This document shows positions 41,138-49,672 of a stretch of 64,000 bases of DNA, piece after piece. The position numbers were made by a program, and so were the translations under genes. Positions within the stretch are counted from its first letter, which is position 1. Every line of letters begins with the position of its first letter. The stretch spans positions 51,311 to 115,310 of the forward strand of contig NZ_HG428746.1 of assembly GCF_000380245.2 (NCBI RefSeq), given 5' to 3'. The notes under the pieces are model-generated. The model saw nothing but the letters and a program-made list of their open reading frames with translations, did no database searches and had not been told where the DNA came from. The stretch is from Bacillus massiliigorillae. Its GTDB lineage: Bacteria > Bacillota > Bacilli > Bacillales > DSM-1321.

Positions 41138-42489
41138 GATAAACGCCTCCCTGACCAAATGACTAAGATTGAGAACCAAAGAAATGGCAACGCCAGTAAC
41201 AATGCACCTATATTCCGCTCACTGCTCGTCTTTGCAGAATCCTGACTTAACTTTACAGGCTCAACTAAAGGTTTCTCATCATATACATCCGCAACACCTA
41301 TAGATGGAAATAATGTCTCTGCCTTGCTCCACAATTTAATAGACGGACTTTCAAAGAAAAATTGCCAATACGGCTCTCGATCAAGCAATTGATCATAGAG
41401 AGAACCAGCTTTATACGTAATTTCTCCTATCCCATCACCCGTTACATCATAGCTTGAATAGTCATCCCAATAGTTTCCCCGTACCCCATTGTCTAATTTC
41501 ATCTTATTATTAGTAATTTTTGATTGTACAACATTACCGATAAAGTTGTTTTCCGTAAAAATATTGTTCTTATTTTCACCAATAAATTCTAACCCTACTT
41601 GATTACCCGAAATAACATTTCTATTAATTTGTACATCTACTGTTTTTTCTAATGATAGCCCTGTACTATTTTGTTGAACTTTATTACTTTGTAATAAAAT
41701 AGATTTACTATCATAAATTAGTATACCGAAGCCGCGAACATGAAATTGACGACTTACAGAATTATCAATAATTTTAACATTTGATGAATCCATAATCATA
41801 AGACCCGTAATATTAGCTACCAGTTCGTTTTGGTTAATCTGAATATCTTTACTGAACATGAAGTGAAAGCCATATCTAGAACCAATGACTTTATTCTCCT
41901 TCACCTTAATATTCTTTGTATGATCTAAATACACACCATCTTGCACTTGGACAATTGTGTTCTTTTTAATTTCGTGACCTTCTCCATTATAAAGATGAAT
42001 GCCACTACCTCTTTTTGAAAAATGAACAGCGTAGCTGCTAATATTATTATTAATGATGTGGTGGCTTTCCCCATCTTGAACATAAATACCATACATAACT
42101 TCATGAATCATATTATTCTCAATAGTATTGTTTCGGCCATCCTTTAAATAAATGGCACTTTCATTTTTTCCCGTACCACTTTTCTGAATGGTTAATCCTT
42201 TAATTGTTACGTCATCCGCCCCAACTGTAATTACATGCCCTTTTCCTTCACCATCAATGATTGCCCCTTCTTCGCCTTCTAACGTAATCGATTTCTTGAT
42301 AATCAATGAACCTTCATACTTCCCTTTCGCAAGCTTAATTACATCTCCTGGTGCTGCACTGTCAATAATAGATTGCAATGATTGTTTATTAGGAGAAACT
42401 TTTATTTCAACCGCTTCAGTTGGTCGAGGAACAATTGTACATATGATGATGACCCCCAAAAGTATAAATCCCTTTAACACTGTTTTCAT
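41134..42489 (-). CDS. nosD: NosD periplasmic/surface copper maturation protein
   Basis: 451-aa secreted protein: N-terminal signal segment (residues 5-21), a right-handed parallel beta-helix of CASH/NosD repeats (NNTIENNMIHEVMYGIYVQ; LQSNKVQQNSTGLSLEKTVD; repeated N-x-I-x-x-N), a conserved YWDDYSSYDVTGDGIGE near 340-356, and a C-terminal membrane anchor (about 425-445). NosD passes sulfur/copper to N2O reductase. It leads the nosDLYF operon; no nosZ is present. Confidence 0.92.
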   Translation of the reverse strand: MKTVLKGFILLGVIIICTIVPRPTEAVEIKVSPNKQSLQSIIDSAAPGDVIKLAKGKYEGSLIIKKSITLEGEEGAIIDGEGKGHVITVGADDVTIKGLTIQKSGTGKNESAIYLKDGRNNTIENNMIHEVMYGIYVQDGESHHIINNNISSYAVHFSKRGSGIHLYNGEGHEIKKNTIVQVQDGVYLDHTKNIKVKENKVIGSRYGFHFMFSKDIQINQNELVANITGLMIMDSSNVKIIDNSVSRQFHVRGFGILIYDSKSILLQSNKVQQNSTGLSLEKTVDVQINRNVISGNQVGLEFIGENKNNIFTENNFIGNVVQSKITNNKMKLDNGVRGNYWDDYSSYDVTGDGIGEITYKAGSLYDQLLDREPYWQFFFESPSIKLWSKAETLFPSIGVADVYDEKPLVEPVKLSQDSAKTSSERNIGALLLALPFLWFSILVIWSGRRLS

Positions 42490-42612
42490 GCCACACCACC
42501 CTTTTTACTCCTAATATTACCAAGTAAATGTGTGATAATTTTGAAAAGTAAATGTTATTTTGATTGAATAATGACATAAATATGAACAAAAAGGCGTTTA
42601 CTTGCCAAAAGA

Positions 42613-42647
42613 ACCTGTTTGAAACAGTAAATTTCAAACAGGTTCTT
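42613..42647. terminator. Terminator downstream of the MATE gene
   Basis: GAACCTGTTTGAAA / TTTCAAACAGGTTC with a T-rich end. Just beyond the MATE stop codon at 42657. Confidence 0.8.
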
Positions 42648-42656
42648 TATCCTAAT

Positions 42657-43994
42657 CTATGCAGTTTGTGGGACTGGACTTCTTCCACGATGCCATAATA
42701 CTAAACATAATGTTGTGATTCCTTCAGAAACTGGGAACGCAAGCCATATTCCGTTTACTCCAAGTAGCTTTGGAAGTAACCATAATAGAGGAATTAACAA
42801 AAAGATACTACGTGTTAATATAATGATGATTGACAAGCGAATATTTCGGATTGCTTGATAATACTCTGCATAAACCAAATTGTATGCGAGGAACAAATAG
42901 CTAATAAAGAATAAAGCAATTCCTTTCACTGTAAAATCACGTACTTCCTGTGACTCTATTCCAAACATGGATACTAAGAAATCTGCGAACAGCACGCCCA
43001 ATGCAAGTGTTATAAGCCCGAATACAATACCTGTTCGGACAGATAATTTCAAACAACTACGTAATCTTTCGAATAGTTTCGCACCGAAATGAAAGCTCGC
43101 AATTGGTTGTAATGCTGCACCTACACCTAGGAACAATAACAGGAACATAACATGAATATAATTTACAACCGCAAAGGCTGTCACACCAAGTTCTCCTGTA
43201 TAATGCATGAAGGTAATGTTATAGCCCATCGTAAGAATAGCAGCTGAACTTTCGACAATAAAACTTGGAAAGCCAATGGTCATAATTTGCTTTACAATCT
43301 CATACTCGAATTTCAATTTCACAAACTTTAGCGTACTATTTTTACGTAAGAAATGCGTTAACATTACTAGGAAACCAATAAATGTCGCTAATACCGTCGC
43401 ATAAGCAGCACCACTGATGCCTAAATCCATGATAAAGATAAAGACATAGTTAAAGATAATATTTAAAACCGAAGTGATAATTAAGCCAATCATCGCTAAT
43501 TTTGGGTTACCATCATTTCGAATAAAAATACTTAAAACATTCTCAAATACAAAAACGATTCCGTACAATAAAATAATGTGCAAATAATCCAGCACATACG
43601 GAAGAATACGCTCATTTGCTCCAAAGAAATAGGCTAATTCGGTTTCCTTCCATAAACTTAAAAGTACAAGTACTCCAACAATTGAAATAGCTAGAACAAA
43701 TGACTGTGTGAAAATCGATTGAGCTTTCTTTATTTCATTTCTACCGAGTGAAATCGAATATAGTGTCGCCCCACCCATTCCAATCCACAAGGATATAGAC
43801 AAAAATATAGAGAATATTGGCACAGCTATATTCACGCCCGCTAATGCATCTTCTCCAACTCCATGACTAACAAATATACCGTCCACTAATATGTTAACTG
43901 ACATAAGTAACATTCCTAGAACAGAAGGAATTAAATAAGAAAGAAATAATTTAGTAACTGGTGTTTCTCTAAGTTTTAACGATGTCTCCGTCAT
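42657..43994 (-). CDS. MATE-family multidrug exporter
   Basis: 445-aa cation-coupled drug exporter with twelve hydrophobic segments. N-terminal half PVTKLFLSYLIPSVLGMLLMS and ILVDGIFVSHGVGEDALAGVN in parts; second half EYEIVKQIMTIGFPSFIVESS. The MepA/VmrA subgroup is likely. RBS GGAGG. The promoter has the 19-bp spacer of MerR-controlled promoters, and a MerR-GyrI-like gene lies upstream. Confidence 0.9.
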   Translation of the reverse strand: MTETSLKLRETPVTKLFLSYLIPSVLGMLLMSVNILVDGIFVSHGVGEDALAGVNIAVPIFSIFLSISLWIGMGGATLYSISLGRNEIKKAQSIFTQSFVLAISIVGVLVLLSLWKETELAYFFGANERILPYVLDYLHIILLYGIVFVFENVLSIFIRNDGNPKLAMIGLIITSVLNIIFNYVFIFIMDLGISGAAYATVLATFIGFLVMLTHFLRKNSTLKFVKLKFEYEIVKQIMTIGFPSFIVESSAAILTMGYNITFMHYTGELGVTAFAVVNYIHVMFLLLFLGVGAALQPIASFHFGAKLFERLRSCLKLSVRTGIVFGLITLALGVLFADFLVSMFGIESQEVRDFTVKGIALFFISYLFLAYNLVYAEYYQAIRNIRLSIIIILTRSIFLLIPLLWLLPKLLGVNGIWLAFPVSEGITTLCLVLWHRGRSPVPQTA

Positions 43995-44022
43995 GAGTGA
44001 ACCTCCTTCATCAACGTTATTC

Positions 44023-44053
44023 AGTTTAAACTTTAAAGTAACTTTAAGGTCAA
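44023..44053 (-). promoter_or_regulatory. MerR-type promoter of the MATE gene
   Basis: Minus-strand TTGACC (44048-44053), 19-bp spacer with dyad CTTAAAGT-ACTTTAAAG, then TAAACT (44023-44028). The long spacer is the hallmark of MerR activation. Confidence 0.75.
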
Positions 44054-44217
44054 TAGATTATTTTAAAAAAGTAAAAAAACCTTTACTAATCACTTTTGAA
44101 TATAGATGAAATTCGCTCAAAAACCTAAAGAATAGCTACATCTCATTTCTGATAAAAAAACCATCACCAGTCCTTTTTAATAGGCTCTTATTCCTTGTTT
44201 CACTTCCATAAAAAATA

Positions 44218-44301
44218 AGCCATACTATGAGCGTAAGACAAACTGTTCTTGAAAATCCATCTTGATTTTCAACAATAATTGACTTACGATCGAGCATGGC
44301 T
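44218..44301. ncRNA. Structured repeat R3, copy 2
   Basis: Nested stems AGCCAT (44218) with ATGGCT (44296); CGTAAG (44232) with CTTACG (44283); GAAAATC (44251) with GATTTTC (44264). Each stem matches a stem of the copy at 12942-13023 with paired base changes (A-T to G-C; C-G to T-A). Confidence 0.5.
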
Positions 44302-44364
44302 TTGAGAAGGTTGAACTTATATCGCTAACACTAATAGAATTCCTCTAAATATCACCAACATACG

Positions 44365-45195
44365 TTATTTTACAATTTTTTTCACTGGAATTTGGTATTC
44401 TGTTATAAACTCTGTTTCATCCGCTATTACAGAATGATCGACAAGACCTATTTCAATCGCATCTCCAATTGCCTCATAACCACTTTTTTGAATATCCTTT
44501 ATTAACCGTTTAAGTGCTAGATGCGTGTCATTATATGAGCCTTTATGATAGGTGCATGCATAATATCCTTCACGTATATAAGAGTAATTTTCCACTGCTG
44601 TTTGCATATCTTCCATCGAAATAAACAGGCCATTATAATCATAGTAATTACCTTTTAGTATGCTCTTGATGGAAATCGTCGTTCCAATTTTTTGTGAAAT
44701 AGAAGCAGGTGCTGCAACATGCATTTTTGTCTGTAATTCATTTAAGCTCATAATGAATAGCTCATCTGATAAATCACTTTCTACAGGCATAAAATGAATT
44801 GGCCTTTGTTTTATTTTTTGATAAAAAACGCTCGAATAATCTTGCTGGAGTCCTTCTTTAATGATTTCGATTTTCTTTTGCATCATCGAAGTCATATATT
44901 CGATTTCTCGTTGCTTTTGTAAAAGAAGTTCTGTTTGTTTTTCAAATAATTGGAGTGCCGTTTCAGGTGTTCGATGCTCTACATATTGCTTTACTTCACT
45001 TAACGATATATCCAAATGCCGTAAAAATTTGATAATTTCCAACATTGAAAATTGATCAATTGTATAGTACCGATATTGTGTTTGTGGATCGACCGTCTTT
45101 GGTTGAAAGATTCCTTTTTGGTCATAATAGCGAAGGGTGGATTCAGGGATATTATGTAACTTTGCGATTTCTCCAATCGTAAATCGTTGCTTCAT
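44365..45195 (-). CDS. MerR-family regulator with GyrI-like effector domain
   Basis: 276-aa regulator of the BmrR/BltR type. MerR helix-turn-helix at residues 4-24 (QRFTIGEIAKLHNIPESTLR), a coiled-coil (QKQREIEYMTSMMQKKIEIIKE), then an effector domain (about 125-270) ending with KSGYEAIGDAIEIGL and EYQIPVKKIVK. Multidrug-binding activators of this type switch on efflux genes. The ATG at 45195 is preferred over GTG at 45204. The MATE gene is downstream. Confidence 0.9.
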   Translation of the reverse strand: MKQRFTIGEIAKLHNIPESTLRYYDQKGIFQPKTVDPQTQYRYYTIDQFSMLEIIKFLRHLDISLSEVKQYVEHRTPETALQLFEKQTELLLQKQREIEYMTSMMQKKIEIIKEGLQQDYSSVFYQKIKQRPIHFMPVESDLSDELFIMSLNELQTKMHVAAPASISQKIGTTISIKSILKGNYYDYNGLFISMEDMQTAVENYSYIREGYYACTYHKGSYNDTHLALKRLIKDIQKSGYEAIGDAIEIGLVDHSVIADETEFITEYQIPVKKIVK

Positions 45196-45243
45196 GGTAT
45201 TCACCTCTTTTTGAATCTAAAATCTCAAAATTACATTAAAGCG

Positions 45244-45274
45244 AATAAGATCGGATGAAGTGTCCGATCTTATT
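45244..45274. terminator. Terminator between rlmI-like and merR genes
   Basis: AATAAGATCGG (45244-45254) with CCGATCTTATT (45264-45274), 14 nt past the stop of the rlmI-like gene. Confidence 0.75.
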
Positions 45275-45287
45275 GTTACTGTTTTAA

Positions 45288-46484
45288 TTATTTCTTAATT
45301 CGTATGAAAACAACTTTTAAATAATCGCCTTCTGGAAAAGAACGGAGTGTGCGAAAATCACTAGGCAGGCTATATTCTTCAAGAATAGAATAAGAAGTTT
45401 GTGTTTCTTTACAAGCTGTTTGAATAAATTGCTTAAAGCGTCGCATATTAAAAGCACTACTATTCGTTGAAGCAACAATAACACCTTCATCCTTCGTAAT
45501 AGCAATCGTTTCCTTTAACAATTCTGTATAATCCTTAGCTGCGCTAAATGTACGTTTTTTCGTTTTTGCAAAACTTGGTGGATCTAATACGACTAAATCG
45601 AATAATCGACCTTTTCTAGCTGCATATTTAAAGTATTGAAACACGTCTTCTACTACGATTTGTTGTGTCTCATAATCAATATTATTCACTGCAAATTGTT
45701 CATTCGTTTTTGCACGGCTACGGTTAGCCACATCAACGCTCGTTGTCATACGAGCACCACCAAGAGCCGCATTAACAGAAAAAGCCCCTGTATAAGAGAA
45801 TGTATTAAGCATTTCTGCACCATTTGAATATCGCTTACGAATGGCTTGTCTTACTTCACGCTGATCGAGAAAAATCCCCGTCATTGCTCCATCGTTTAAG
45901 TAAACTGCAAATTTCACACCATTTTCCTTAATAATTAGTGGGAATGTACCACGCTCACCTGTTACAAAATCATCTTCTTCGATATATTTTCCTTTATCGT
46001 CAAAGCGTTTCTTTTGATAAATACCTTTATATTCTACAGTTTGCTCTAGTGCTTTTATAATATCTTCGCGGAACGAATAAATTCCTTCACTATACCATTG
46101 AATGACATAATAACCATCATAGTAATCAATGATGATTCCGCCAAGGCCATCGCCTTCACCGTTGACGACACGAAATGCTGTCGTCTCAGGGTCTTCAAAC
46201 AGTGCTTTACGATGCGTAATAGCTGTTTCAATTTTATTAGCGAAAAAAGCGACATTTATTTTTTCATTCGCTTTTCTACTTAAAACCCAGCCGATTCCTT
46301 TATTTTGCGAACCGTAGTATCCAATACCAATAAATTTATTTTGCTCATCCATTAGACGTAATAAATCGCCTTCTGTCAGCTTTAATTTTTTATCTACAAC
46401 AGCATCCTTTTCAATTAAAGGATAATCTTTTTGCATTTTAGCTGCATATTTTTGTTTAATAATGATGTTTTGAAGTTTTGTCAT
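45288..46484 (-). CDS. Class I rRNA large-subunit methyltransferase, YwbD/RlmI-like
   Basis: 398-aa SAM-dependent methyltransferase. The N-terminal PUA domain (about residues 5-75: KDAVVDKKLKLTEGDLLRL) is followed by an RlmI-type catalytic domain. Motif I EMLNTFSYTGAFSVNAALGGA is near 225, and the motif IV LVVLDPPSFAKTKKRTFSA is near 298. It methylates 23S rRNA; whether at the position of RlmI or of YwbD cannot be read here. RBS GGAGG. Confidence 0.9.
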   Translation of the reverse strand: MTKLQNIIIKQKYAAKMQKDYPLIEKDAVVDKKLKLTEGDLLRLMDEQNKFIGIGYYGSQNKGIGWVLSRKANEKINVAFFANKIETAITHRKALFEDPETTAFRVVNGEGDGLGGIIIDYYDGYYVIQWYSEGIYSFREDIIKALEQTVEYKGIYQKKRFDDKGKYIEEDDFVTGERGTFPLIIKENGVKFAVYLNDGAMTGIFLDQREVRQAIRKRYSNGAEMLNTFSYTGAFSVNAALGGARMTTSVDVANRSRAKTNEQFAVNNIDYETQQIVVEDVFQYFKYAARKGRLFDLVVLDPPSFAKTKKRTFSAAKDYTELLKETIAITKDEGVIVASTNSSAFNMRRFKQFIQTACKETQTSYSILEEYSLPSDFRTLRSFPEGDYLKVVFIRIKK

Positions 46485-46602
46485 ATTTCCTCCATAATGC
46501 CTTCTTCTATAAGTACATATAATTACTATCCTTCTAGTGTATAGCTAAGTTTAGCATTATACAAATTTACCTAATAGAACTATCTGCTCAACTATCATGA
46601 GC

Positions 46603-46653
46603 CGCAAAAAAAATGTCTAATCTTAAGGATTCCCCTCTTAATTAGACTCTATA
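46603..46653 (-). terminator. Terminator of the chemoreceptor-like gene
   Basis: Minus strand GTCTAATTAAGAGGGG...TTAAGATTAGAC followed by ATTTTTTTT. About 43 nt past the stop codon at 46696. Confidence 0.7.
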
Positions 46654-46695
46654 ACTTCAACATTTATACCATTTTGACAACAAGCGTACCTCAAA

Positions 46696-47544
46696 CTATT
46701 GTTTGTTAAATGAGGTGCCTGCAAGTTCAGATAAATTTTGTGCGTTTCTACTAATTTCATTAATGGTAGAAGAGATTTCTTCAATCGCTGCCGCTTGATT
46801 ATCCGACAACTGATTGATGCCCGAGAATGCATCATTAAGATTTTGGATAGAACTTTGAATCCTTCTAGTTAACTCATCAATTTGAGTAACATTTTCCTTT
46901 GAATTATTGGCTAGCTTACGTATCTCATCCGCTACTACCGAAAAGCCTCGTCCTGCTTCACCAGCTCTAGCTGCTTCAATAGCCGCATTCAAACCTAGTA
47001 AATTACTTTGATCAGATACCCCTTTAACGACCGTAGAGATTTGACCAATTTGATTAGCTCCAAGGCTTACTTCCTTCATATGAGAAGAAACCTCCGTTAC
47101 TCGACCCGCTAAGTTTTTCACAGAACCTGTAATATCATCAATAGAAGCCGCTGTTTCTTCTACTATCGCAGATAGGTTTTCAGCCACTTCATAAAGTTGA
47201 TTAGACTTTTCCAAACTCACACCGATGCCAACGCCGCCTATCACTTTATTGTTAAAATCATGAATTGGAATAGAGTTTGCAACAATCGGGAATCCAAATA
47301 CTTCTTTCGGTACGATATCCATAACTTCACGATTTCCTCTTACAGCAGCTGTAATTGCATCTCCCTCTTGCAATGGACTGCCTAACTTAATATTTAGAGA
47401 AAACGTTTCTCCCGGTATATAACAAACTGCCTTTTCCGTATCATAGATCCCTACAGTTATATCCTCATGAATTAATTTGTTAAGATAAGGTGCTACTTTA
47501 ATGAAAGCATCTAATAATTCATGACCCATATCTTTATTACTCAT
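46696..47544 (-). CDS. Soluble methyl-accepting chemotaxis-type protein
   Basis: 282-aa protein without membrane segments. Residues about 1-120 form an input domain (GHELLDAFIKVAPYLNKLI; GDAITAAVRGNREVMDIV) and the rest is an MCP signalling helix bundle with the hairpin tip EAARAGEAGRGFSVVADEIRKLA near 185-207. Relatives (YfmS-like) signal to CheA or other partners. The ATG at 47544 and a GTG at 47553 both have weak Shine-Dalgarno sequences. The gene stands alone, so its input is unknown. Confidence 0.88.
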   Translation of the reverse strand: MSNKDMGHELLDAFIKVAPYLNKLIHEDITVGIYDTEKAVCYIPGETFSLNIKLGSPLQEGDAITAAVRGNREVMDIVPKEVFGFPIVANSIPIHDFNNKVIGGVGIGVSLEKSNQLYEVAENLSAIVEETAASIDDITGSVKNLAGRVTEVSSHMKEVSLGANQIGQISTVVKGVSDQSNLLGLNAAIEAARAGEAGRGFSVVADEIRKLANNSKENVTQIDELTRRIQSSIQNLNDAFSGINQLSDNQAAAIEEISSTINEISRNAQNLSELAGTSFNKQ

Positions 47545-47730
47545 TTCCCTCACCTATTCCTTTCATTCCCTGAATCAATATATGCCACATTCTGTCTTCA
47601 AACAACGATTATGATGACAAATTATATCATAAATTTTCAGATTTCAACTTATTAGCCATGACATTTCTCCTATTTTTACAATAAATGTGTCGAGATAATC
47701 TACAACCAAAGGCCTAATCAAGAGCCTATA

Positions 47731-47758
47731 TTGCTAGTTAGGGGAAAACCCCTATAGA
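47731..47758 (+). promoter_or_regulatory. Promoter of sqr operon with G/C palindrome
   Basis: TTGCTA (47731-47736), 16-nt spacer, TATAGA (47753-47758). The palindrome TAGGGG-AAAA-CCCCTA (47739-47754) lies between the two elements and resembles CsoR/CstR-family operators. Confidence 0.55.
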
Positions 47759-47761
47759 AAC

Positions 47762-47775
47762 TGTAAGCGTTTTCC
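47762..47775 (+). promoter_or_regulatory. cre site just downstream of the sqr promoter
   Basis: TGTAAGCGTTTTCC matches 13 of 14 positions of the cre consensus and lies over the expected transcription start region. Confidence 0.7.
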
Positions 47776-47849
47776 ACTATTATTAATTTGAAAATTCAGT
47801 TAATAAATGTTGTTATCAAAAAGTCATTGCCTTAAGGGAGGATATGCAA

Positions 47850-49043
47850 TTGAACAATAATTACAAGGTTGTCATCGTCGGAGGAGGTTCTGCAGGCATT
47901 TCTGTAGCAGCTCGTTTATTACGTCAATCGCATTCATTATTCAACCAAATTGCTATTGTTGAACCTGCTGATAAACATTATTACCAGCCATTATGGACAT
48001 TGGTTGGCGGCGGTGCAGCAAAAAAAGAAGTTACAGAACGAGAAATGCAATCTGTCATCCCAGAAGGTACAATTTGGATTCAAGAAGCAGTAAATACATT
48101 CTTGCCAAATGAGAATGCCATTACTACAGATCAAGGAACACTCATCACATATGAGTACTTAGTAGTGGCAGCTGGTATCGAAGTTAATTGGAACGGTGTA
48201 AAAGGCTTGCAGGAAGCACTTGGACAGCATGAAGTATGTAGTAATTACTCCTATACTCATGTGGACTATACATGGGAAACCATTCGTTCCTTTAAAGGCG
48301 GAACAGCTCTCTTTACTCATCCCGCAACGCCAGTTAAATGTGGAGGCGCTCCACAAAAAATCATGTATTTAGCTGAGGATTATTTCAACCGCTCCGGAGT
48401 AAGAAATCAAACACAAGTTGTTTTCGGCTCCGCAAATCCAGCTATTTTTGACGTAGCTAAATATCGTGCAACATTAGAGAAAGTACTAGAGAGAAAACAA
48501 ATAGATGCTCGTTTTAGAAGAAATTTAATAGAGATTAATGCAGAAGAAAAAATAGCAACTTTCGAACATTTAGATACAGGTGCAAAAGAAACTGTAGCTT
48601 ATGACATGATACACGTTACACCTCCTATGCAAGCTCCAACTTTCATTAAAAATAGCCCCCTATCAGACGCAGCTGGGTGGCTAGATGTTCACAAGCATAC
48701 ACTGCAGCACAATCAATTCGCTAACGTCTTTGGCTTAGGCGATTGCGCTAATTTACCAACGTCGAAAACAGGTGCAGCCATTCGCAAGCAAGCTCCTGTT
48801 GCAGCGACTAATATCATCTCTTTAATGCGTGACCAACCACTAACTGCTAGCTACGATGGTTATTCCTCTTGTCCAATTGTTACAGGCTATAACAAATTAG
48901 TTCTAGCAGAATTTGATTACACGAAAGAACCTTGCGAAATGATGCCGTTTAACCAAGCGGTCGAACGTCAGAGCATGTATATATTAAAGAAAGATTTACT
49001 ACCTGTTATGTACTGGAACGGTATGTTAAAAGGCACTATGTAA
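47850..49043 (+). CDS. sqr: Sulfide:quinone oxidoreductase
   Basis: 397-aa FAD protein that oxidises sulfide at the membrane. FAD loop VIVGGGSAGISVAARL (from residue 8), HYYQPLWTLVGGG, the active-site Cys residues at about 130 and 164 (VKCGGAPQK), and the C-terminal GLGDCANLPTSKTGAA. This is the type II (Sqr/HcaD) pattern of Staphylococcus and Bacillus. The start is TTG at 47850, 8 nt after GGGAGG; the ATG at 47844 abuts the ribosome site. First gene of the sulfide operon. Confidence 0.93.
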   Translation: MNNNYKVVIVGGGSAGISVAARLLRQSHSLFNQIAIVEPADKHYYQPLWTLVGGGAAKKEVTEREMQSVIPEGTIWIQEAVNTFLPNENAITTDQGTLITYEYLVVAAGIEVNWNGVKGLQEALGQHEVCSNYSYTHVDYTWETIRSFKGGTALFTHPATPVKCGGAPQKIMYLAEDYFNRSGVRNQTQVVFGSANPAIFDVAKYRATLEKVLERKQIDARFRRNLIEINAEEKIATFEHLDTGAKETVAYDMIHVTPPMQAPTFIKNSPLSDAAGWLDVHKHTLQHNQFANVFGLGDCANLPTSKTGAAIRKQAPVAATNIISLMRDQPLTASYDGYSSCPIVTGYNKLVLAEFDYTKEPCEMMPFNQAVERQSMYILKKDLLPVMYWNGMLKGTM

Positions 49044-49082
49044 TGAATTCTAGCAAGTCTTGAGAGAAGGAGGTTCTTAAGG

Positions 49083-49652
49083 ATGATAGAAGCAGACACA
49101 CAACATAACAATATGACATTAGATTGGTTAAACGAGTTGGAAGATCCGCGTATTCAACAATCTATGATTGAACTAATACGCAAACTACCTGAAATTCAAA
49201 CAACACTACAATCTGTTGAGGACATAGTTTCATTTGGTAAAGCAACTATTCAAGATAAACAAACGACAGCCATGCTTGAAGAAAAACTCTCCACTTACAA
49301 TGTGAATGGGGAAACGTTACAAGCTCTTTTCACGCTCTTAGAAAAGCTCCCTGCCATGGTGAAAGTTATTCAGCAATTCGAAGAAATTAGCGCTTTTCTA
49401 TTAAGCATTGTACAAGATAAAGAATCTTCCGCTTACTTAATAAATAACTTGAAAGAATATGCTGACCCTGTTCTTCAAGGAGGAAAAAATGGTCTAGCGT
49501 TTATCCAAGAAGTAAAAGAACGAGCAAATTGTAATCCTCAGTCCATTACGATTTTCTCTATTGTAAGATGGCTGAAAGAGCCCGCTGTTCAAAAATCTTT
49601 ATGCTACGTCCAAGCTGCCATAGATGTTTTGTCAGACAAAAAAACACGTTAA
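49083..49652 (+). CDS. DUF1641 family protein
   Basis: 189-aa soluble helical protein. The DUF1641 pattern is visible: LDWLNELEDPRIQQSM, and repeated QTTLQSVEDIVSFG / FLLSIVQDKESSAYL motifs. DUF1641 proteins often accompany Sqr genes in Bacillus and Archaea; a role in sulfide or quinone chemistry is likely but unproven. Between sqr and the cstB-like gene with short gaps, so it belongs to the operon. Confidence 0.88.
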   Translation: MIEADTQHNNMTLDWLNELEDPRIQQSMIELIRKLPEIQTTLQSVEDIVSFGKATIQDKQTTAMLEEKLSTYNVNGETLQALFTLLEKLPAMVKVIQQFEEISAFLLSIVQDKESSAYLINNLKEYADPVLQGGKNGLAFIQEVKERANCNPQSITIFSIVRWLKEPAVQKSLCYVQAAIDVLSDKKTR

Positions 49653-49672
49653 AAAGAAAGGAGAAATAAACT

